Shown: in pieces, positions 1 through 8,162 of the stretch
How the letters are laid out: each line of letters opens with the position of its first letter
Numbering within the stretch: the first letter of the stretch is position 1
From: an uncultured Lentisphaeria bacterium
Lineage (GTDB): Bacteria; Verrucomicrobiota; Lentisphaeria; Victivallales; Victivallaceae
Assembly: GCA_903821255.1 (NCBI GenBank)
Contig: CAIJKT010000492.1
Coordinates: 1 to 16,145 of the forward strand
Direction of reading: 5' to 3'
DNA length: 16,145 bases
The notes under the pieces: generated by a model
The model's input: only the letters and a program-made list of their open reading frames with translations
The model's database searches: none
Told to the model about the DNA's origin: nothing
Position numbers and translations under genes: made by a program

Positions 1-357
1 AACGATTTCGATTTTCTGCCTTGCATTTTATACCCCTTTTAAATTTTCTTCAGCCTTTCCATTGCATTCAGCACATGGGATATAATTCAGTACTGTCCAG
101 CATCATAATCTAAAAATTCCTGTTAATTAAGTCCGCGCAGAACAATCCATCTGCCTTAAACATTTCTGCAATAATGCAATTTACAACCTGAAACGTAAAA
201 AGCAAAAAGGAATGTAACGATTCCAGGCATCGAAGAATTATTTTCCCGGATTATTCATTTATCAAAGCTGATTATAAAATTCTTCCGGCACTATAGATGA
301 TTCTGCATAATCTTGTCACCATACCGGATATTTCCGGATTTTTTCAAAAAAAATTTA
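1..357. other. AT-rich stretch without a recognisable gene
   Basis: No reading frame here has a ribosome binding site and a protein-like composition. The sequence is AT-rich with scattered short T and A runs. It may be the upstream region of a gene beyond the left edge and of the regulator that follows. Apart from a small hairpin at 324-337, I see no structure I can assign. Confidence 0.5.
324..344 (+). terminator. Small hairpin with T run upstream of regulator 1
   Basis: CCGGA (324-328) pairs with TCCGG (333-337) around a 4-nt TATT loop and is followed by A and six T. The stem is only 5 bp, so this is a weak candidate terminator that could insulate the promoter at 366 from upstream transcription. 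The matching position in the second regulator copy (about 8260-8285) lacks this hairpin. Confidence 0.3.
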
Positions 358-365
358 ATCAGGTA

Positions 366-394
366 TTGACAATATGCAATAATTCACTTATAAT
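366..394 (+). promoter_or_regulatory. Consensus sigma-70 promoter of module 1
   Basis: TTGACA at 366-371, a 17-nt spacer and TATAAT at 389-394: a perfect match to the housekeeping consensus. It would start transcription near 401 and read the regulator, pilin and GH123-like gene, since no strong terminator appears before 5387. The same promoter, with identical boxes and spacer length, is at 8298-8326. Confidence 0.88.
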
Positions 395-428
395 TCACTT
401 GTAGCATAAATTAATTCACTATTGAATT
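381..428 (+). promoter_or_regulatory. AATTCACT repeats, putative operator of the hybrid regulator
   Basis: AATTCACT occurs at 381-388, 392-399 and 413-420, so the starts are 11 and 21 nt apart, about one and two helical turns. The second copy overlaps the -10 box. The third is half of a perfect inverted repeat, AATTCA-CTAT-TGAATT (413-428). Placement over and just downstream of the promoter suggests repression, most simply autoregulation by the gene it precedes. The same boxes are kept at 8313-8359 upstream of the paralog. That the regulator binds here is inference. Confidence 0.65.
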
Positions 429-447
429 TATTTTGAGGACCGAAGTA

Positions 448-1533
448 ATGCTCAATGCAAACGACATTGCGCTCAAAGGAGCGGCAAAAGTCAAAAAAGA
501 AGTGCGGAACTGGATCAGGCGGCACTGTCCCAGCCCCGGCGACCGTTTCATGTCGCAGCGGGAACTGGCCAGACTGCTGGACGTTGATCCTATGACTGCG
601 CATAAAGCGCTTTCGGAGCTGACCGAGGAAGGCGTACTGTACCGGGTACAGGGCAAAGGATCGTTTATCGGAAATTCTCCCCGCGAAATTCATTCGCTGA
701 ACCTGGCGATGGCGCTGGCCCGGCCCGACCTGGATAATCCGGTAACCAATTCAAATAACTGGCATATTGTACAGCGGATGATAACCGCAGTTATGAAATC
801 GTTAAAGGACCACGATACATTTTCGACTGCAATTGTGCCGCTGCAAACCGATCCGCGACGCGCCGAAGACCGCCTGCAGACGTATGATGCCGTGATTTTT
901 CTCGGTGATTTGGAATACGGTGATTTGATTGAGGCAATGCTCAAATCACGGAAAACGCCGGTAATTATTGTTGACAGCCTGGCCCCGGCCGACGCTGACG
1001 CGGGAATCAGACTGTCGCTCGGACTGAATGAAAGCGTTTATCGCGGCATTACTTATATGGCCAGAAACGGTTACCGCCGGATCGCTTATATTGGTTCAGC
1101 GCAAAGTCAGGAGAAGGTGGCAGGCTACAAGCGGGCAATGGCTGATTACGCTCTCCCGCTGGAAGAGAGAAATATTGTGATGGGAATAGATGAACAGGAC
1201 AGCGGCGCACGCGGGGCGTCAATCCTTTACGGACGCGGATTGAACTGCGACGGCATTTTTGTGGATACTGATTTTAAAGCCGTCGGGGTGATTGATTATT
1301 TGAATAAACAGGGGGTGAAAGTACCGGAAGATATCGGCGTCATGGGGTTCGACGGAATAGATTCCTGCGTCAAATCCCCGCCGTACCTGACTACGGTGAA
1401 GACTTGTCACGGCGAATTAATTGCCAGGACCCTGGAATTTTTAAGACAAAGCGAACGTAAAAAAACCGCGGCGTATTATCTGGAGATTCCAGGAAACGTC
1501 GTTCCAAATAAAACATTAAAAGTAAAAAAATAA
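448..1533 (+). CDS. GntR-LacI hybrid transcriptional regulator 1
   Basis: A sugar-responsive regulator with AraR-like architecture. Residues 15-75 form a GntR-type winged helix (SQRELA-LLDVDPMTAHKAL, then wing GVLYRVQGKGSFI). Residues about 80-350 resemble a LacI/GalR periplasmic-binding-protein sensor, with the hallmark VPEDIGVMGFDG at 292-303 followed by P-x-LTTV. I chose ATG 448 over a TTG at 433: GAGG at 435-438 lies 9 nt before it, and the product (361 aa) then matches the paralog at 8374 in length and N-terminus. It is the first gene of an operon with a prepilin and a secreted GH123-like protein, and probably controls that operon through the AATTCACT boxes. The ligand cannot be read from the sequence; a sugar from the glycan handled by the operon is the natural guess. 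Confidence 0.93.
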   Translation: MLNANDIALKGAAKVKKEVRNWIRRHCPSPGDRFMSQRELARLLDVDPMTAHKALSELTEEGVLYRVQGKGSFIGNSPREIHSLNLAMALARPDLDNPVTNSNNWHIVQRMITAVMKSLKDHDTFSTAIVPLQTDPRRAEDRLQTYDAVIFLGDLEYGDLIEAMLKSRKTPVIIVDSLAPADADAGIRLSLGLNESVYRGITYMARNGYRRIAYIGSAQSQEKVAGYKRAMADYALPLEERNIVMGIDEQDSGARGASILYGRGLNCDGIFVDTDFKAVGVIDYLNKQGVKVPEDIGVMGFDGIDSCVKSPPYLTTVKTCHGELIARTLEFLRQSERKKTAAYYLEIPGNVVPNKTLKVKK

Positions 1534-1591
1534 AGGACTTTTGAGGCTTTTTTAAAGAACCCAAACAAAACCCAAAGAAGGAGATGTTAAA
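1534..1591 (+). promoter_or_regulatory. Conserved regulator-pilin spacer with pilin RBS
   Basis: This untranslated spacer is almost the same as 9460-9518. It holds an A-rich/T-rich pair (AAAG and CTTTTTT around a GAG turn) that could form a weak hairpin. It ends in AAGGAG at 1578-1583, 8 nt before the pilin ATG. I see no promoter boxes, so the pilin is probably read from the regulator promoter. Confidence 0.5.
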
Positions 1592-2326
1592 ATGTTGAAA
1601 AAAAGAAATTTCACACTCATTGAATTGCTGGTCGTGGTAGCTATTATTGCAATACTTGCTTCCATGCTGCTTCCGGCGCTGAACAAAGCTCGCATGACAG
1701 CACAGAAAATCTCTTGCGTCAACAACATGAAAACCATTGGCAACGGCATAACTTTTTATGCCGACTCCTACAATGATTTTATAGTTTATTCAGCCAATAA
1801 CGTCAATACCCCGTGGGAAAACTGGGTTGATGTCGTTGCGGCGCAACTCAACCTTTATCCGAGCGCGGCAGCCTGTCACGCTGAACTTCGCCGTTCCAAA
1901 TCCCATCCTGAACGGCCTTTCGGCGGAAAAATCAGCGGGTTGCTGTGTCCATCCAGTCTCATCTGGTTCCAGGATATTAACGACAGTCTTATTTACACTA
2001 ATTATTCGTATAATAACAACCTGATGCCAGCTTTGAACTCTCCTTCACTGATCAAACGGTGTATGCTTAAAAAACCATCAATGCTGTGTCTTATGGTGGA
2101 TGGGATGTACAGTACCGCCAGCGGCGGATACGCAATATGGAATCAAAATCAGATAAATGTCGGCAGCACATACAGTACCGTTGATACCGCAAGACATCAG
2201 AACACCACAAATATATTATTTGTCGATGGACATGTGGCTAATGCCAAAGGAACTCCCGGCGTGCTTAAAGTTTATCTGTCAAATGCGGATATTGCCGCGC
2301 GTCCTAACGGAAATATGTGGAATTAA
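1592..2326 (+). CDS. Prepilin-type protein with H-X9-DG motif (pilin 1)
   Basis: A type IV pilin/pseudopilin-like protein of the kind hugely expanded in Lentisphaerota. A short basic leader, MLKKRN, precedes FTLIELLVV, with Glu at position +5 of the predicted mature chain and a hydrophobic helix that would anchor it in the membrane until assembly. Residue -1 is Asn rather than the usual Gly. The C-terminal domain carries His202, nine residues, then Asp212-Gly213, the H-X9-DG signature. AAGGAG 8 nt upstream supports the start. It lies 58 nt after regulator 1 and 48 nt before the GH123-like gene with no terminator between, so the three are probably co-transcribed. Its function is unknown: a surface fibre, a pseudopilus for secreting the neighbouring enzyme, or a glycan-binding subunit are all possible. 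Confidence 0.92.
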   Translation: MLKKRNFTLIELLVVVAIIAILASMLLPALNKARMTAQKISCVNNMKTIGNGITFYADSYNDFIVYSANNVNTPWENWVDVVAAQLNLYPSAAACHAELRRSKSHPERPFGGKISGLLCPSSLIWFQDINDSLIYTNYSYNNNLMPALNSPSLIKRCMLKKPSMLCLMVDGMYSTASGGYAIWNQNQINVGSTYSTVDTARHQNTTNILFVDGHVANAKGTPGVLKVYLSNADIAARPNGNMWN

Positions 2327-2374
2327 GCAACCAAACTACTTAATAACAAACCCAATAATGCTCAAGGATTTATT

Positions 2375-5300
2375 ATGTTCAAACAATGCTGCCTGATCTC
2401 GTTTCTTATGATAACCGGTATGATCACCATATTTCGTGCGGATGCCGGGCAGGAGACCCCCGAAAAGGATTTATTATTTTTCGCGTCGTTTGACCAGCGG
2501 ATAGTGCGGGCCGATTTCGCCAAAGGCAGCCGGGAACCGGAGAATTTCAAGGATACGCTGGAACTGCGTTTTCAGCCGGGATTGAACGAGAGCTGTGCCT
2601 ATCTGCGAAAAGCCGGAGAACGATTGTCATATAATGTGATGGATAATTTTAATCCAAAAGAAGGCACGATTTCAGTCTGGATGAAAGCAATGAACTGGAA
2701 TCCCAAAGGTATCGACGCAACGACGTTTTCCACATTCAAGCATATCATTTCCGTCGTGTTTCAGACCGGAACCGGGAATGCCGTTTTTACCCTTTACAAA
2801 TATTTCCAGGGCAGCACTTTCTCATTTTTGATAACTCCGTCACTCAACAGCAAAAATTTCCTTTGCTCTTTTGACGGATCGTTGCTCAGCCAGGGAAAAT
2901 TGTACAAAATCGATTGCTGCTGGGGCAAGGGCAAAATGGAGATATACATTGACGGAAAATTAATTTCCAGCAGTTACTACACTGGCGAATATGACAAAAT
3001 CGCAGATTCACCGCTGAAACAAGGCAGTATCCTGATCAATCCGCTTCTCTGGGGTGCAAAGCATGAAACTTGCGATGATCTCACCCTGATTGACAATGTT
3101 AAGATTTTCGGACGAGCACTATCCGCAGCCGAAATCAAACAAAAATACATGGCTGATTCAGGCCAGGCCGGAACCGCAGAACCGACAGTTTCAATCAGTC
3201 TGTCCGGAATGGAAGGCGCTGACGGAAAGCTGGATAATTTGAAGGCAGATTTTAATTTGAATTCGCTCCCGCCCGAATGGCAGAATGAAATCAGCAGAAA
3301 AAATGTCCGCGCCAGCATCAAAATAATGTTTGGCGGACAGGCAATATTTTCTGACGAATTTGTACCTGACCGGCTGGAATTAGACCGGATCGTTTCAGGG
3401 GCAACCGGAAAAGGCATCTATACCGCGCTGCTTGGTTTAACCAATAATAAAACCGGCATGAAGCTGGATTTCAAGTCGGAAATCAACCGTCCGGATACCG
3501 GCTGGCTCGGCAATCACTCCGGCAAGGAAGATTTTGTGCCGGTGCCATGGACGCCAATAACTGTTAAGGGAAATACGGTAAGTGTCTGGAACCGGACTTA
3601 CACCTTTAACGGACCTTTCATTTCAGGCGTTGTTGCCGGCGGAAAGGAATTGCTATCCAGTCCGATGCAACTGCAAATTAATTCGGACGGACAGGAATCT
3701 GCGGCAACCTTTGGCTCTGACCAGAGCGCGGAGCAATATAACGATCATGTAACTTTCAAAGGTTCCGGACGCGCCGGAGAAATTGAGATAAAATATACTA
3801 ACACCGTCTGGTTTGACGGCTACAGTCATGTCAATTTTGAGCTGGGCCGGAAAGGACAGAAAGTGGATTCCATGGTATTGAAATATACTGTAAAACCGGA
3901 ATATTCCCAATATCTGGCAGTACCGAAGCCGGTGGACTTCGAAGGCGACAAATCGTTTGAGTGGACTGGTTCCGGTCCAAAAAGTTTCAGTCAGATATGG
4001 CTGATCGGCAAAATCAACGGGTTCTGCTGGTCGGCGGAAAACGAAGGCAATTGGGTTTATGAAAAAGGCACCGATCCGGTAAAAGTTTTAAAGAAAGCTG
4101 ATGGTGCGGAAGTTGTGATGAATATTATCTCCAGGCCGGTAACGCTGCCGTGTCCGGTACAGTATTCGCTGGGTTTTATTGCCACGCCGACGCGTCCATT
4201 GCCGTCTAACTACCGGACATTCACCTTTTCAGGATGGAGTTCAAAAATCTGTGATGCGGTACCGATGGGCTGGAGCGGACAGGCATTTACCCGCTATGCA
4301 TCGCTTATTCCGGATCGGGCAACTTATAAAAAATACATTGAGGATTTGGCGGCAAGAGGGATTTCAAGCTTCCCGTACTCTTCTCCAGCAGGACTCAGTG
4401 ACGATGAGCCGGAAGTAAAGTTTTTTCAAGCATCCTGGCAGATCCCGGGCAGCGCAGTATTTCCGACTCAGGATGCCAAAGACGGAGCAAAATATAATCA
4501 GATTTCGCTGAGCCCGACTCCGGCATTGCAGGATTTCTTCGCGGATAAACTGGAACGGTTCCTGTCAAGAAACGATAAGGAAATAGGAGGGATTTATTAC
4601 GATCTATGTCATTGCTATTATAATACCAACTCGATCGCCGCGGGATCTTTTATTGACGCATTCGGCCGTAAGATCCCTGCACAATGGACTTGTCCAGGTC
4701 TGCGCGAATCAATGATGCGTACCATCAAGATTTGCCGGAAGTACAATAAACAGGCAATTTACCATGCGCATAATGAATACAACCCGGCAATTCACGGGTT
4801 AGGCGATTTCTGGTGGCCCGGAGAACATCTTGGCGGCGAACTCGCAGAAAATCCTTATTATTATGCCGACAGCATGCCGCAGCGGGATTATGCAACCGAC
4901 TTTAGTTCCGCACAGAAAGGCGTCGGGGTTATCAACTTGCCGGTTATCAGCCGTATGAACAGCAAGTATGAAGGCGAGGACGGCCGCGGCCCGACAGAAT
5001 CCATGGTCGGCAGAATGCTGCTTAATGATGTTATTTCCGCGGAAACTCAATGCCATATGCAAACCGTTGATAAAATGTGGAGTATCCGGAAAAAATACAA
5101 GCTGGACGAGGCGGCATTTGTGCACTTTACCGAAAATACGCTGTATTCTTCAGACAATAAAAATATCGCCGGCTCTTTTTACGTCTATCCGGACAGGAAG
5201 ATACTGGCGGTATTCTGTAATATGACACAAAAAGATCAGCATGCCACACTTACGATCCCAAACTATAACAATGCACATGACGTGTGGAATGAAAAAAATC

Positions 5301-5377
5301 TGGCAATGAAAGAACATACACTGGAAGTAAATGTTGCCGGACGAAATTTCATAATGCTTCTGCTAAATAATGATTGA
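2375..5377 (+). CDS. Secreted LamG plus GH123/DUF6067-like protein 1
   Basis: A 1000-residue exported protein. Signal peptide at about 1-24, with likely cleavage after RADA. Residues about 30-262 form a LamG/concanavalin-like sandwich (GTISVWMKAMNW; IYIDGKLIS; LIDNVKIFGRALSAAEIKQ). A beta-rich region follows, and from about 600 a segment resembling the DUF6067/GH123-like glycosidase family begins with GFIATP (600-605). Candidate active-site stretches are IYYDLCHC around Asp743 and D811-x4-GE (816-817); the second pattern recurs in the paralog at 11113. The equivalent of the paralog's YIDNE reads YYDLC, so catalysis may differ. AAGGA at 2364-2368 supports the start. It is the last gene of module 1. 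GH123 is known for beta-N-acetylgalactosaminidases; the substrate here is not predictable. Confidence 0.85.
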   Translation: MFKQCCLISFLMITGMITIFRADAGQETPEKDLLFFASFDQRIVRADFAKGSREPENFKDTLELRFQPGLNESCAYLRKAGERLSYNVMDNFNPKEGTISVWMKAMNWNPKGIDATTFSTFKHIISVVFQTGTGNAVFTLYKYFQGSTFSFLITPSLNSKNFLCSFDGSLLSQGKLYKIDCCWGKGKMEIYIDGKLISSSYYTGEYDKIADSPLKQGSILINPLLWGAKHETCDDLTLIDNVKIFGRALSAAEIKQKYMADSGQAGTAEPTVSISLSGMEGADGKLDNLKADFNLNSLPPEWQNEISRKNVRASIKIMFGGQAIFSDEFVPDRLELDRIVSGATGKGIYTALLGLTNNKTGMKLDFKSEINRPDTGWLGNHSGKEDFVPVPWTPITVKGNTVSVWNRTYTFNGPFISGVVAGGKELLSSPMQLQINSDGQESAATFGSDQSAEQYNDHVTFKGSGRAGEIEIKYTNTVWFDGYSHVNFELGRKGQKVDSMVLKYTVKPEYSQYLAVPKPVDFEGDKSFEWTGSGPKSFSQIWLIGKINGFCWSAENEGNWVYEKGTDPVKVLKKADGAEVVMNIISRPVTLPCPVQYSLGFIATPTRPLPSNYRTFTFSGWSSKICDAVPMGWSGQAFTRYASLIPDRATYKKYIEDLAARGISSFPYSSPAGLSDDEPEVKFFQASWQIPGSAVFPTQDAKDGAKYNQISLSPTPALQDFFADKLERFLSRNDKEIGGIYYDLCHCYYNTNSIAAGSFIDAFGRKIPAQWTCPGLRESMMRTIKICRKYNKQAIYHAHNEYNPAIHGLGDFWWPGEHLGGELAENPYYYADSMPQRDYATDFSSAQKGVGVINLPVISRMNSKYEGEDGRGPTESMVGRMLLNDVISAETQCHMQTVDKMWSIRKKYKLDEAAFVHFTENTLYSSDNKNIAGSFYVYPDRKILAVFCNMTQKDQHATLTIPNYNNAHDVWNEKNLAMKEHTLEVNVAGRNFIMLLLNND

Positions 5378-5386
5378 TCTCCTGCG

Positions 5387-5427
5387 ATTCCGGCAGTGCG
5401 CGCGCTGAGCAGCCTGCCGGAATTTTT
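5387..5427 (+). terminator. Rho-independent terminator of module 1
   Basis: ATTCCGGCAG (5387-5396) pairs perfectly with CTGCCGGAAT (5414-5423) around a 17-nt loop, and a run of five T (5423-5427) follows. It sits between the converging GH123-like gene and the AraC gene. The T run is only on the + side, so it ends the rightward operon. Confidence 0.82.
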
Positions 5428-5447
5428 ACTCTGTTGCTGATATCACC

Positions 5448-6287
5448 TCAGGTCAAATTACTTTTTGACATCATCCGGTATTTTCTGGGTGTAGTTCCAT
5501 AGTATTTTTTGAATGTCGCGAAAAAATAGCTCAAATTCTGAAATCCGCATTCAGATGCGATTTCATGCAGTTCCATCGAAGTAATTGCCAGCATTCTGGC
5601 GGCATATTCCGTCCGGTACTTGGCGAGCAGTTCAACCGGACTCATGCCTGTGCATCTTTTCAGTTCACGGCTGATATGCTCCCGGCTTCTGCCGCATAAC
5701 TCATAAAACTTGTCCAGCCCTTTGCGCAGATTATGCGGTTCATTGATCTTGACACAGGCATGTTGAAGCCAGGTTGGGATGACGGTGTCGCAACTGAATT
5801 TACGGGATTCCGGCAGATACAGCAGGTTAAACAGAAATCTTTCCGCATTAAAACGGGTCCACTTGCTGTACATCAGTTTTTTCGCGTCATTCAGCAATCT
5901 TTCCGCTTCCTCGTCTGTCGGCATAAAAGAGTTCGGATACGGCGCTTTGCCGCTCCAGAAATTCGGATCATCGGCAAAAATCCGGGTACGCATATCCGCG
6001 ATCAATTCAATTGGAAATGTTATGTTGAACATTATGGTCTGATTGTCCGGAATATTTCTGGGCGCTTCAAAGGAATGAGTATCTTCCGGCCGCACCAGCA
6101 TCACCGTATGGGCCGGCAATACCTCGCGCTTACCATTGATACAGTGAATTATGCCCGGATACAAAGTCATGAACACCTCGCAGAAATCATGACGGTGCAA
6201 CTCCCCCAGAATCTCTTCAGGGGCAATAAACGCCACATGACACCATTTACCGCGATTTACCGGTTTATCCCACTTGATTATCTGCAT
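5448..6287 (-). CDS. AraC-family transcriptional regulator with cupin sensor
   Basis: A 279-residue regulator. The N-terminal cupin-like AraC sensor domain shows HRHDFCE (31-37), then GKREVLPAHTVMLVRPEDTHSFE. The C-terminal AraC/XylS double helix-turn-helix covers about residues 180-275, with REHISRELKRCTGMSP and the family hallmark IASECGFQNLSYFFATFKKYYGTTPRKYR. The start is the ATG at 6287; the sequence upstream shows only a weak ribosome binding site. The gene is divergent from pilin 2 and the GH130 gene across about 158 AT-rich bases, the usual arrangement for an AraC activator of the neighbouring operon, so it probably switches on pilin 2 and GH130 in response to a sugar. The effector is unknown. 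Confidence 0.93.
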   Translation of the reverse strand: MQIIKWDKPVNRGKWCHVAFIAPEEILGELHRHDFCEVFMTLYPGIIHCINGKREVLPAHTVMLVRPEDTHSFEAPRNIPDNQTIMFNITFPIELIADMRTRIFADDPNFWSGKAPYPNSFMPTDEEAERLLNDAKKLMYSKWTRFNAERFLFNLLYLPESRKFSCDTVIPTWLQHACVKINEPHNLRKGLDKFYELCGRSREHISRELKRCTGMSPVELLAKYRTEYAARMLAITSMELHEIASECGFQNLSYFFATFKKYYGTTPRKYRMMSKSNLT

Positions 6288-6445
6288 AATATCACAAAAT
6301 TATATAAAATCATCAATATACTGAAAGAAAATATCATAATAATACATTATAATTAACAGTAGTCAAATTAAACCGGCAGGAAATTAACTAAACCGCATAA
6401 CTTTAAGGATAAGTAATGAAAAACAATAATCAAGGAGACGCGGTT
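6288..6445. promoter_or_regulatory. Divergent AraC/pilin 2 intergenic region
   Basis: An AT-rich interval that must hold both divergent promoters. ATTATAAT near 6346-6353 contains TATAAT on both strands, but neither has a convincing -35 box at 16-18 nt, which would fit activator-dependent promoters. I find no AATTCACT box here. Two Shine-Dalgarno-like sites lie at the pilin end: AAGGAT before ATG 6416 and AAGGAG (6432-6437) before ATG 6446. Confidence 0.4.
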
Positions 6446-7147
6446 ATGAAAAAGCAGATATCGAAATTCACACTCATTGAATTGCTCGTGGTGATCGCCA
6501 TCATAGCGATTTTGGCCTCAATGCTGCTGCCGGCGCTGGGCAAAGCCAGGGAAAAAGCCCGGGCGATCAACTGCACTAACACGTTGAAGCAGATTGGAAC
6601 CGGCGGACAATTTTATATCGACAGCTATAACGGCTACATTATGCCGATCGGAACGGGTCATCCCACATACGGCACGGTTGACTGGACATACATGATGGGA
6701 CCGATTCTCGGCAGAAAGCAGAACAATCCCTGGGGATTGCCGGCAAGCTGGGATAAATATTTTTATTGCGCATCAAATCAATCTCTTGAATGGCCGAACA
6801 AGGTCAATATTTTTCTGACTAACTATTGCGTCAACGAGAGCGCCATGGGCTACATGTACGGCGCAACCAATACAGCCGAAAGACCGCTCAATAAAATAAA
6901 CCGATTTAAACAACCTTCCCGTACCTTCATGATGGGAGACGGCAAAGGCTCCGGTCTGATGAAGGCAACCGGGGATGAGCATATCACCGGCCTTGATACC
7001 AGGTGCGTTCTCTATCCGGCTCATCAAGGACAATCACGTTTTAATACCCTGTTTGCGGATGGACATTGCGAAAGTTTGAATTTGGGCAACATCCCCGCCA
7101 GCTTCGTCTATGATACTACAGCGTCTCCCAAGCAGTTATATAAATGA
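6446..7147 (+). CDS. Prepilin-type protein (pilin 2)
   Basis: A 233-residue prepilin-like protein with leader MKKQISK before FTLIELLVV and a Lys at position -1. Much of the body closely matches pilin 3 at 9519, for example [30 protein letters not shown] and [13 protein letters not shown]. The C-terminal motif is a variant: His193 is followed by 11, not 9, residues before Asp205-Gly206 ([10 protein letters not shown]). I prefer ATG 6446, with AAGGAG 8 nt upstream and a leader of usual length. An in-frame ATG at 6416 with its own AAGGAT would add ten residues ([10 protein letters not shown]). It is divergent from the AraC gene and followed after a hairpin by GH130, probably as one operon. Confidence 0.88.
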   Translation: MKKQISKFTLIELLVVIAIIAILASMLLPALGKAREKARAINCTNTLKQIGTGGQFYIDSYNGYIMPIGTGHPTYGTVDWTYMMGPILGRKQNNPWGLPASWDKYFYCASNQSLEWPNKVNIFLTNYCVNESAMGYMYGATNTAERPLNKINRFKQPSRTFMMGDGKGSGLMKATGDEHITGLDTRCVLYPAHQGQSRFNTLFADGHCESLNLGNIPASFVYDTTASPKQLYK

Positions 7148-7163
7148 TAAATCAGACTTTCAG

Positions 7164-7190
7164 CGGCAGCCGTATCTGCCGGGATTTATT
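7164..7190 (+). terminator. Hairpin between pilin 2 and GH130, possible attenuator
   Basis: CGGCAG (7164-7169) pairs with CTGCCG (7176-7181) around a 6-nt loop, followed by GGATTTATT. It matches in position and sequence the stronger hairpin after pilin 3 (10228-10251, followed by TTTATT). The weak T run suggests partial termination or 3'-end protection of the pilin message rather than a full stop. Confidence 0.5.
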
Positions 7191-7214
7191 CTTCCAAATA
7201 AAGGATTTGTACTT

Positions 7215-8162
7215 GTGAAAAAGATGGCAGACGCGACAAAAATTCTAAAACGGCATCCGGCCAATCCACTGATCACTCCCGACGATTACCCCGGAGCAAT
7301 GCAAATATTCAATCCGTCGCCGGTGATGCACAATGGCGAAACCATTCTGCTGCTTTCCATGATCTTCTTTAAGAACGACCGGCTCGGCGAAACCAGGGTT
7401 GCAAGAAGCAAAGACGGCATTAATTTTACAATTGCCGATGAAGCGCTCATCAAATTTGACACCAGTCTTTTCCCTTACGACATCGTAAATAAACATACGA
7501 TCGACAACCGGGTTACGCAGATTGATGACACTTATTACATACTCACTCCGACAGCGGCCTGGCCGTATCAGGGCCCGGCAACCGTACTCGGCAAAACCAA
7601 AGATTTCAAGACTTATGAGCCGGTTGAAATCATAACTCTGCCCAGAAATCGCGGTGCCTCGCTGTTTCCGGGAAAAATCAACGGCAAATATTATAAACTG
7701 GACCGCCCCGGAGCCGGCACCGGTTCACAAGGCGATATCTGGCTTTCAGCCTCGCCAGACCTTATTTACTGGGGTGAATATCGTCCGGTACTTTGTCCGT
7801 ACGCCCACTGGAACATGTCTAAAATCGGTCCTACCCCGCCAATCAAAACCAGACAGGGCTGGCTGGTAATCATTCACGGAGTCTGCCAGCCGTGCGACGG
7901 CCCCCATTACAGCATTGGAGCAATCCTGCTTGATCTGGAACAGCCGTGGAAAGTTATCGGAAAAACCGCCAGCACCCTGCTTAACCCGGAAGCAGATTAT
8001 GAAACCAGGGGCTGGGTGGATAACGTTGTATTCCCCTGCGGGGCGATTGCCGATGAAACAAAAGATGAGCTAAGACTTTATTACGGCGGCGCGGATACCA
8101 GAATATGCCTGGCCACCGGATCATTGAGCGAAGTGGTCAGCGCGTGTGCAGAAAACATATAA
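7215..8162 (+). CDS. GH130-family glycoside phosphorylase or hydrolase
   Basis: A GH130 five-bladed beta-propeller enzyme. Known members phosphorolyse beta-1,2- or beta-1,4-mannosides (giving mannose 1-phosphate) or hydrolyse beta-1,2-mannosides. Landmarks in order: HPANPLI (14-20), FNPSPV (32-37), ARSKDGI, DNRV with Asp97 as the likely general acid, KIGPTPPIKT (203-212) then GWLVIIHG, ILLDLEQPWKVIG, and FPCG...YYGGADTRI near the C-terminus. I chose GTG 7215, with AAGGA at 7201-7205 nine nt upstream; it gives 315 residues and begins shortly before the first conserved block. A longer frame from 7110 would overlap pilin 2 with un-family-like residues. There is no signal peptide, so it is cytoplasmic. 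It probably processes imported oligosaccharides and is co-transcribed with pilin 2 under AraC control. Confidence 0.92.
   Translation: MKKMADATKILKRHPANPLITPDDYPGAMQIFNPSPVMHNGETILLLSMIFFKNDRLGETRVARSKDGINFTIADEALIKFDTSLFPYDIVNKHTIDNRVTQIDDTYYILTPTAAWPYQGPATVLGKTKDFKTYEPVEIITLPRNRGASLFPGKINGKYYKLDRPGAGTGSQGDIWLSASPDLIYWGEYRPVLCPYAHWNMSKIGPTPPIKTRQGWLVIIHGVCQPCDGPHYSIGAILLDLEQPWKVIGKTASTLLNPEADYETRGWVDNVVFPCGAIADETKDELRLYYGGADTRICLATGSLSEVVSACAENI

Larger units (their letters stand above)
358..1636 (+). repeat. Duplicated promoter-regulator-pilin start, copy 1
   Basis: This segment matches 8290-9563 nearly throughout: the promoter and AATTCACT boxes, the whole 361-codon regulator, the 58-nt spacer and the first 45 nt of the prepilin gene, which are identical. 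Lengths differ by 5 nt (1279 against 1274), all from small indels outside the coding regions. Weaker similarity may reach back to about 299 and 8231. After 1636 the two pilin genes diverge abruptly. Confidence 0.9.

Noticed and set aside
381..428. AATTCACT repeats as a minimal CRISPR or iteron origin
   Set aside because: Only three 8-nt copies, placed on a promoter and kept upstream of a paralogous regulator; no replication gene nearby and no spacers.
433..447. TTG start giving five extra residues to regulator 1
   Set aside because: ATG 448 has a well-spaced GAGG and gives exactly the same length and N-terminus as the paralog.
388..693. Antisense frame across the regulator 1 start, with a near copy at 8359-8619
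   Set aside because: Its apparent conservation follows from the duplicated regulator on the other strand; it has no ribosome site of its own and covers the promoter.
6143..6150. AGTGAATT, the reverse complement of the operator box
   Set aside because: A single copy inside the AraC coding sequence with no neighbours or promoter; an 8-mer match by chance is likely.
5733..6356. 207-codon + strand frame opposite the AraC gene
   Set aside because: The minus strand encodes a textbook AraC protein; the + frame has no recognisable domain and no ribosome site.
7110..7214. Longer N-terminus for the GH130 gene overlapping pilin 2
   Set aside because: The extra 35 residues are unlike the family, lack a ribosome site, run through the hairpin at 7164-7181, and GTG 7215 has AAGGA nine nt upstream.
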